Assembly: GCA_023412755.1 (NCBI GenBank)
Contig: JAEZCB010000142.1
Span: 1-17,700 of the forward strand
Source of the DNA: Bacteroidota bacterium
GTDB lineage: Bacteria; Bacteroidota; Bacteroidia; Flavobacteriales_F; PHOS-HE28
Direction of reading: 5' to 3'
Length of the DNA stretch: 17,700 nt
The stretch's first letter is position 1; each line of letters opens with the position of its first letter. A program made the position numbers and the translations under genes. Below the pieces are notes generated by a model. It was not told the DNA's origin and ran no database searches. It saw only the letters and a list, made by a program, of their open reading frames with translations. This document shows positions 15,331 through 17,700 of this stretch, piece after piece.

Positions 15331-16467
15331 TCATTCCGCCAGCCAGTGCCCGAAGAACACATCGGTGACCCTATAGCCCTTCTCCTCTTCATGGACGATC
15401 TCCTTATCCAGAAGTACCGAAAGGCTCTGGCGCATGCTGCTCAACGCGCTCAACCGGTGCTCGCGGATGAAGGCTGTGGCGAAAGGCTCCTTCACCCACC
15501 CTTCGCGTGCGATGGCTGTGACCAGTGCGGCCTGGTTGGTACTCAAGAGCCTCTTAAGTGTGATGTACTCCGGTGCCCGCTCGCTGAGGATACCAGCCTG
15601 CGTCTCCACCAGATCCACCGTCTCGTAGCTGGTCCTGGCCAATGCGAAAAGCCGGTTGAAGAGGTACTGCACATAATAAGTATGGGTGCGGCACCAGCTG
15701 AGGCCTTGTTGGATCAAGTCAACATTGATCTTCTTTCCTGCTGCTCTGAAATGGCTTTGAATGAAGGTCGCATAGGCATCATCGGGTATGGGTCCGAGAT
15801 ACAAGGGCTCGGTGGCCTGGAAAAAGGGCCGTTTGCCATCGACGAAGATCCGTTGCATCATGCGCCGATCGCTGCCCGAGAAGATGAACTGCACGTTGCG
15901 CAGCTTCTGCACCTGCTCGCGCAGGAGAGCCTCCGTGTTCTTCTCCGGATAGGTCACGATCTGCTGGAATTCGTCCAGAGCGATCACCACCGGCTTCCTG
16001 CGGGTCTCCAGGTAGGCGAACAACTCATCGAGCGCCACGACTTCCGGCTGCCCGGGCCGCAGCTTCGCCCCCCACTCGGGTGCACCAGTGATGGCGTCCA
16101 AGCTGAAATTGAATTCAAGCGAGCGGATGGCCTGTGCCACCTCCTTAAGAAAGGAACCGGTCGGCTTTCCCACCTGTTTCAGCGTGTCCTCCACGATCCG
16201 CCGCACCATCTCCGGTTGGCTGGTGGTGCGGTAGAGATCCACGAAGACAGGTGAGAACCGGCGCTGGCTATGAAAGAGATGGCGGATGAGCGCCGTCTTG
16301 CCCAGTCGCCGCAGCGATATGATCGTGACGTTCCGCTGGTTGGCCATGGCCTCCTTCAGGAAGGCCAGCTCCTTCTCGCGGTCGCAGAAGGTGGCGGCAT
16401 CGGCATAGCCCTGCAGGAGGAATGGGTTGTACTTCTTCTCCACATCACAAAGATAAGCATGCTTCAT
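15331..16467 (-). CDS. AAA-type ATPase (single-protein NPF-type P-loop ATPase) of unknown role
   Basis: The 378-residue product looks like the stand-alone archaeal-ATPase-like P-loop proteins common in Bacteroidota and archaea. It has an N-terminal YNPFLLQGYADAATFCDREK (13-32) and a P-loop IISLRRLGKTALIR (49-62). The first P-loop glycine is Ser51, while Lys57 and Thr58 are present. Walker B is VVIALDEFQQI (160-170, Asp165-Glu166), with a sensor-1-like FIFSGSD at 194-200. Residues about 310-375 look like a winged helix. No nuclease, protease or membrane domain was seen. Some relatives are linked to mobile or defence loci, but nothing here shows that. The start is uncertain: the ATG at 16467 lies inside a 14-base repeat, and GTG at 16443 (Val9) is an alternative nearer the NPF motif. 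Confidence 0.85.
   Translation of the reverse strand: MKHAYLCDVEKKYNPFLLQGYADAATFCDREKELAFLKEAMANQRNVTIISLRRLGKTALIRHLFHSQRRFSPVFVDLYRTTSQPEMVRRIVEDTLKQVGKPTGSFLKEVAQAIRSLEFNFSLDAITGAPEWGAKLRPGQPEVVALDELFAYLETRRKPVVIALDEFQQIVTYPEKNTEALLREQVQKLRNVQFIFSGSDRRMMQRIFVDGKRPFFQATEPLYLGPIPDDAYATFIQSHFRAAGKKINVDLIQQGLSWCRTHTYYVQYLFNRLFALARTSYETVDLVETQAGILSERAPEYITLKRLLSTNQAALVTAIAREGWVKEPFATAFIREHRLSALSSMRQSLSVLLDKEIVHEEEKGYRVTDVFFGHWLAE
16448..16455 (-). promoter_or_regulatory. Possible -7 element inside the ATPase 5' end
   Basis: TATCTTTG on the minus strand matches TAnnTTTG exactly. It falls at codons 5-7 of the ATPase frame as called from 16467. If used, transcription would begin near 16441, beyond that ATG and at the GTG at 16443. 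No TTTG or TTG lies at a usual -33 distance, so this may be chance. Confidence 0.25.
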
Positions 16468-16520
16468 AAAACATGCTTCATAAAATATGAAGCATAAAGT
16501 ACGCTTCTAAAATAAGAAGT
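16458..16520. repeat. 14-base periodic AT-rich repeat with two related palindromes, probable operator region
   Basis: Four consecutive 14-base units can be aligned: GCTTCATAAAACAT (16461), GCTTCATAAAATAT (16475), GAAGCATAAAGTAC (16489) and GCTTCTAAAATAAG (16503). The first two differ at one base. Two palindromes lie within. One has 9-base arms ATGCTTCAT (16473-16481) and ATGAAGCAT (16487-16495) around a 5-base loop. The other has CTTCT (16504-16508) and AGAAG (16515-16519) around 6 bases. The block is far more AT-rich than its surroundings, lies between divergent genes and covers the ATPase start codon. A binding site array for a regulator is the most likely reading, by inference. Confidence 0.6.
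16464..16481 (-). other. Five-codon upstream reading frame coupled to the ATPase start
   Basis: The 14-base duplication creates a second ATG upstream, at 16481. It reads M-K-H-V-L and then TGA, and that TGA overlaps the ATPase ATG at 16467 as ATGA. It is out of frame with the ATPase. It could be a minimal leader peptide that couples translation, or only a by-product of the repeat. Confidence 0.25.
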
Positions 16521-16545
16521 AGGGGTGGACCGGACCTGCACCCCT
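16521..16545. repeat. Inverted repeat between the ATPase and helicase genes
   Basis: AGGGGTG (16521-16527) and CACCCCT (16539-16545) are perfect 7-base arms around an 11-base GC-rich loop that contains GGACC twice. It follows directly on the AT-rich repeat block. With divergent genes on both sides a terminator is not expected; an operator or leader hairpin for the helicase gene is possible. No follow-on T run is present. Confidence 0.35.
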
Positions 16546-16615
16546 TAAATGATGATACCCACTTTATCAACAGCCTCTCCCCTTCCCGCGTCCACCGCTA
16601 CCTTTACAGCGTACC

Positions 16616-17700
16616 ATGGACCATTTGAAGGGGCTGAATCCAGCCCAACTCGCAGCTGTAGAGAATTACGAAGGCCCAACGATGGTGATCGCCGGGGCCG
16701 GTTCGGGGAAGACCCGGGTGCTTACCGTGCGCATCGCCCACCTGCTCACCAAAGGCGTGGACCCCTTCCGCATCCTCGCCCTCACCTTCACTAACAAGGC
16801 GGCCAAGGAGATGAAGGAACGTATCGCCAAAGTTCTGGGCGAAGGAGGCAGTTCCGAGGCGCGCAACATCTGGATGGGCACCTTCCACAGCGTGTTCGCG
16901 CGCATCCTACGCGCAGAGGCCGACAAGCTGGGCTACCCGAAGGACTTCACGATCTACGATACCGACGACAGCCGCAGCGTGATCAAGGCCATCGTGAAGG
17001 AGTGGCAGCTGGATGACAAGTTGTACAAGCCCAACCAGGTGCATGGGCGCATCAGCATTGCGAAGAACAACCTGATCGGTCCGCTGGAATACCTGAACAA
17101 CGGCGAACTGATGGCGGGCGATGCCGCCGTGGGCCGCGAGAAGATGGGCGAGCTGTACAAGGCCTACGCCGAGCGCTGCTTCCGCTCCGGGGCCATGGAC
17201 TTCGACGACCTGCTCTTCAACACGAACATTCTGTTCCGCGACCACCCGGAGACCATGCTGAAGTACCAGCAACGGTTCCAGTACCTGTTGGTGGATGAGT
17301 ACCAGGACACCAACCTGGCGCAGTACAACATCGTAAAGACGCTGGCGGCGCGGCATGAGAACCTCACCGTGGTGGGCGATGACAGCCAGAGCATCTATGC
17401 CTTCCGCGGGGCGAACATCCAGAACATCCTCAACTTCCGTAACGACTACCCCGACCACAAACTGCTGAAGCTCGAACAGAACTACCGCAGCACGAAGACC
17501 ATCGTGGGGGCGGCCAACAGCCTGATCGAGAAGAACAAGGACCAGATCAAGAAGACCATCTGGACCGACAATAGCGAAGGCGAGAAGATCCGTGTACACC
17601 GCACCCTCAGCGATAACGAAGAGGGGCAGTTCGTGGCGCACAGCATCTTCGAGACCAAGATGCAGAACCAGGTGCCGAACAAGGGTTTTGCGATCCTCTA
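16616..17700 (+). CDS. UvrD/PcrA-type superfamily 1A DNA helicase (5' part)
   Basis: This is an ATP-driven 3'-to-5' DNA helicase of the UvrD/Rep/PcrA group, acting in repair and in removing proteins or stalled forks from DNA. The 361 visible residues begin MDHLKGLNPAQLAAVENYEG with Q-motif Gln11. Walker A is AGAGSGKT (26-33), motif Ia lies in LALTFTNKAAKEMKERI (54-70), and motif Ib is GTFHS (88-92). Motif II is LLVDEYQDTN (224-233, Asp227-Glu228). Motif III is VVGDDSQSIYAFRGA (252-266) and motif IV is LEQNYRST (286-293). The frame is open at 17700, so domain 2 and the C-terminus are missing (family about 650-780 residues). It is divergent from the ATPase gene with 148 bases between. PcrA and UvrD cannot be told apart from this part. 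Confidence 0.95.
   Translation, partial: MDHLKGLNPAQLAAVENYEGPTMVIAGAGSGKTRVLTVRIAHLLTKGVDPFRILALTFTNKAAKEMKERIAKVLGEGGSSEARNIWMGTFHSVFARILRAEADKLGYPKDFTIYDTDDSRSVIKAIVKEWQLDDKLYKPNQVHGRISIAKNNLIGPLEYLNNGELMAGDAAVGREKMGELYKAYAERCFRSGAMDFDDLLFNTNILFRDHPETMLKYQQRFQYLLVDEYQDTNLAQYNIVKTLAARHENLTVVGDDSQSIYAFRGANIQNILNFRNDYPDHKLLKLEQNYRSTKTIVGAANSLIEKNKDQIKKTIWTDNSEGEKIRVHRTLSDNEEGQFVAHSIFETKMQNQVPNKGFAIL

Noticed and set aside
15322..16254. A 310-codon plus-strand open frame.
   Set aside because: It is antisense to the AAA-type ATPase, which has clear P-loop and Walker B motifs; this frame has none.
16599..16606. TACCTTTA upstream of the helicase gene as a -7 element.
   Set aside because: It misses the final G and would place the transcript start only a few bases before the ATG at 16616.
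16907..17641. A 244-codon minus-strand open frame rich in Val, Leu and His.
   Set aside because: It is antisense to the SF1 helicase, whose motifs are all in order on the plus strand.
1..17700. Mobile element, CRISPR array, toxin-antitoxin pair or phage genes.
   Set aside because: I saw no transposase, integrase, regular spacer array, tRNA-associated repeat or phage protein. The Fic-like gene has no small antitoxin gene beside it and carries its own inhibitory motif.

Overview
The window is bacterial chromosomal DNA, most likely from a GC-rich member of the Bacteroidota (Flavobacteriales-like). Three things point there. The str, S10 and spc ribosomal clusters are fused into one run without a tuf gene between fusA and rpsJ. 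The only good promoter, in front of rpsL, has the Bacteroidota -7 element TAnnTTTG. Most genes lack a convincing Shine-Dalgarno sequence. The clade call is inference; the gene calls do not depend on it.

Positions 1-12957 (all minus strand) hold one tightly packed translation operon. In transcription order it is rpsL, rpsG, fusA, rpsJ, rplC, rplD, rplW, rplB, rpsS, rplV, rpsC, rplP, rpmC, rpsQ, rplN, rplX, rplE, rpsN, rpsH, rplF, rplR, rpsE, rpmD, rplO and secY (cut by the window edge). Gaps are mostly 1-35 bases and rplX/rplE overlap as ATGA. The products are ribosomal proteins, elongation factor G and the SecY translocon subunit. One gene is abnormal: rplO (L15) carries an in-frame TAG at codon 14, where the family normally has lysine. 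S3 ends in a Gly/Arg/Asp-rich tail of about 57 residues.

Positions 12958-13259 are non-coding and hold the rpsL promoter. Positions 13260-17700 are an accessory stretch of four genes. The first is a plus-strand Fic-fold protein with a C-terminal winged helix, whose catalytic motif has lost both the histidine and the acidic residue. The second is a minus-strand AI-2E/PerM-type membrane protein gene broken by a frameshift. The third is a minus-strand AAA-type ATPase with a C-terminal helical region. The fourth, divergent from it, is the start of a UvrD/PcrA-type superfamily 1 helicase that runs off the window.

The 148-base divergent region between the ATPase and the helicase is AT-rich. It holds a 14-base periodic repeat with two related palindromes that reaches into the ATPase start codon. 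No rRNA, tRNA, CRISPR array, insertion sequence or integrase was seen. The points most worth a second look are the L15 stop codon, the degenerate Fic protein and the 14-base repeat. I did not find convincing evidence of a complete new multi-gene system.
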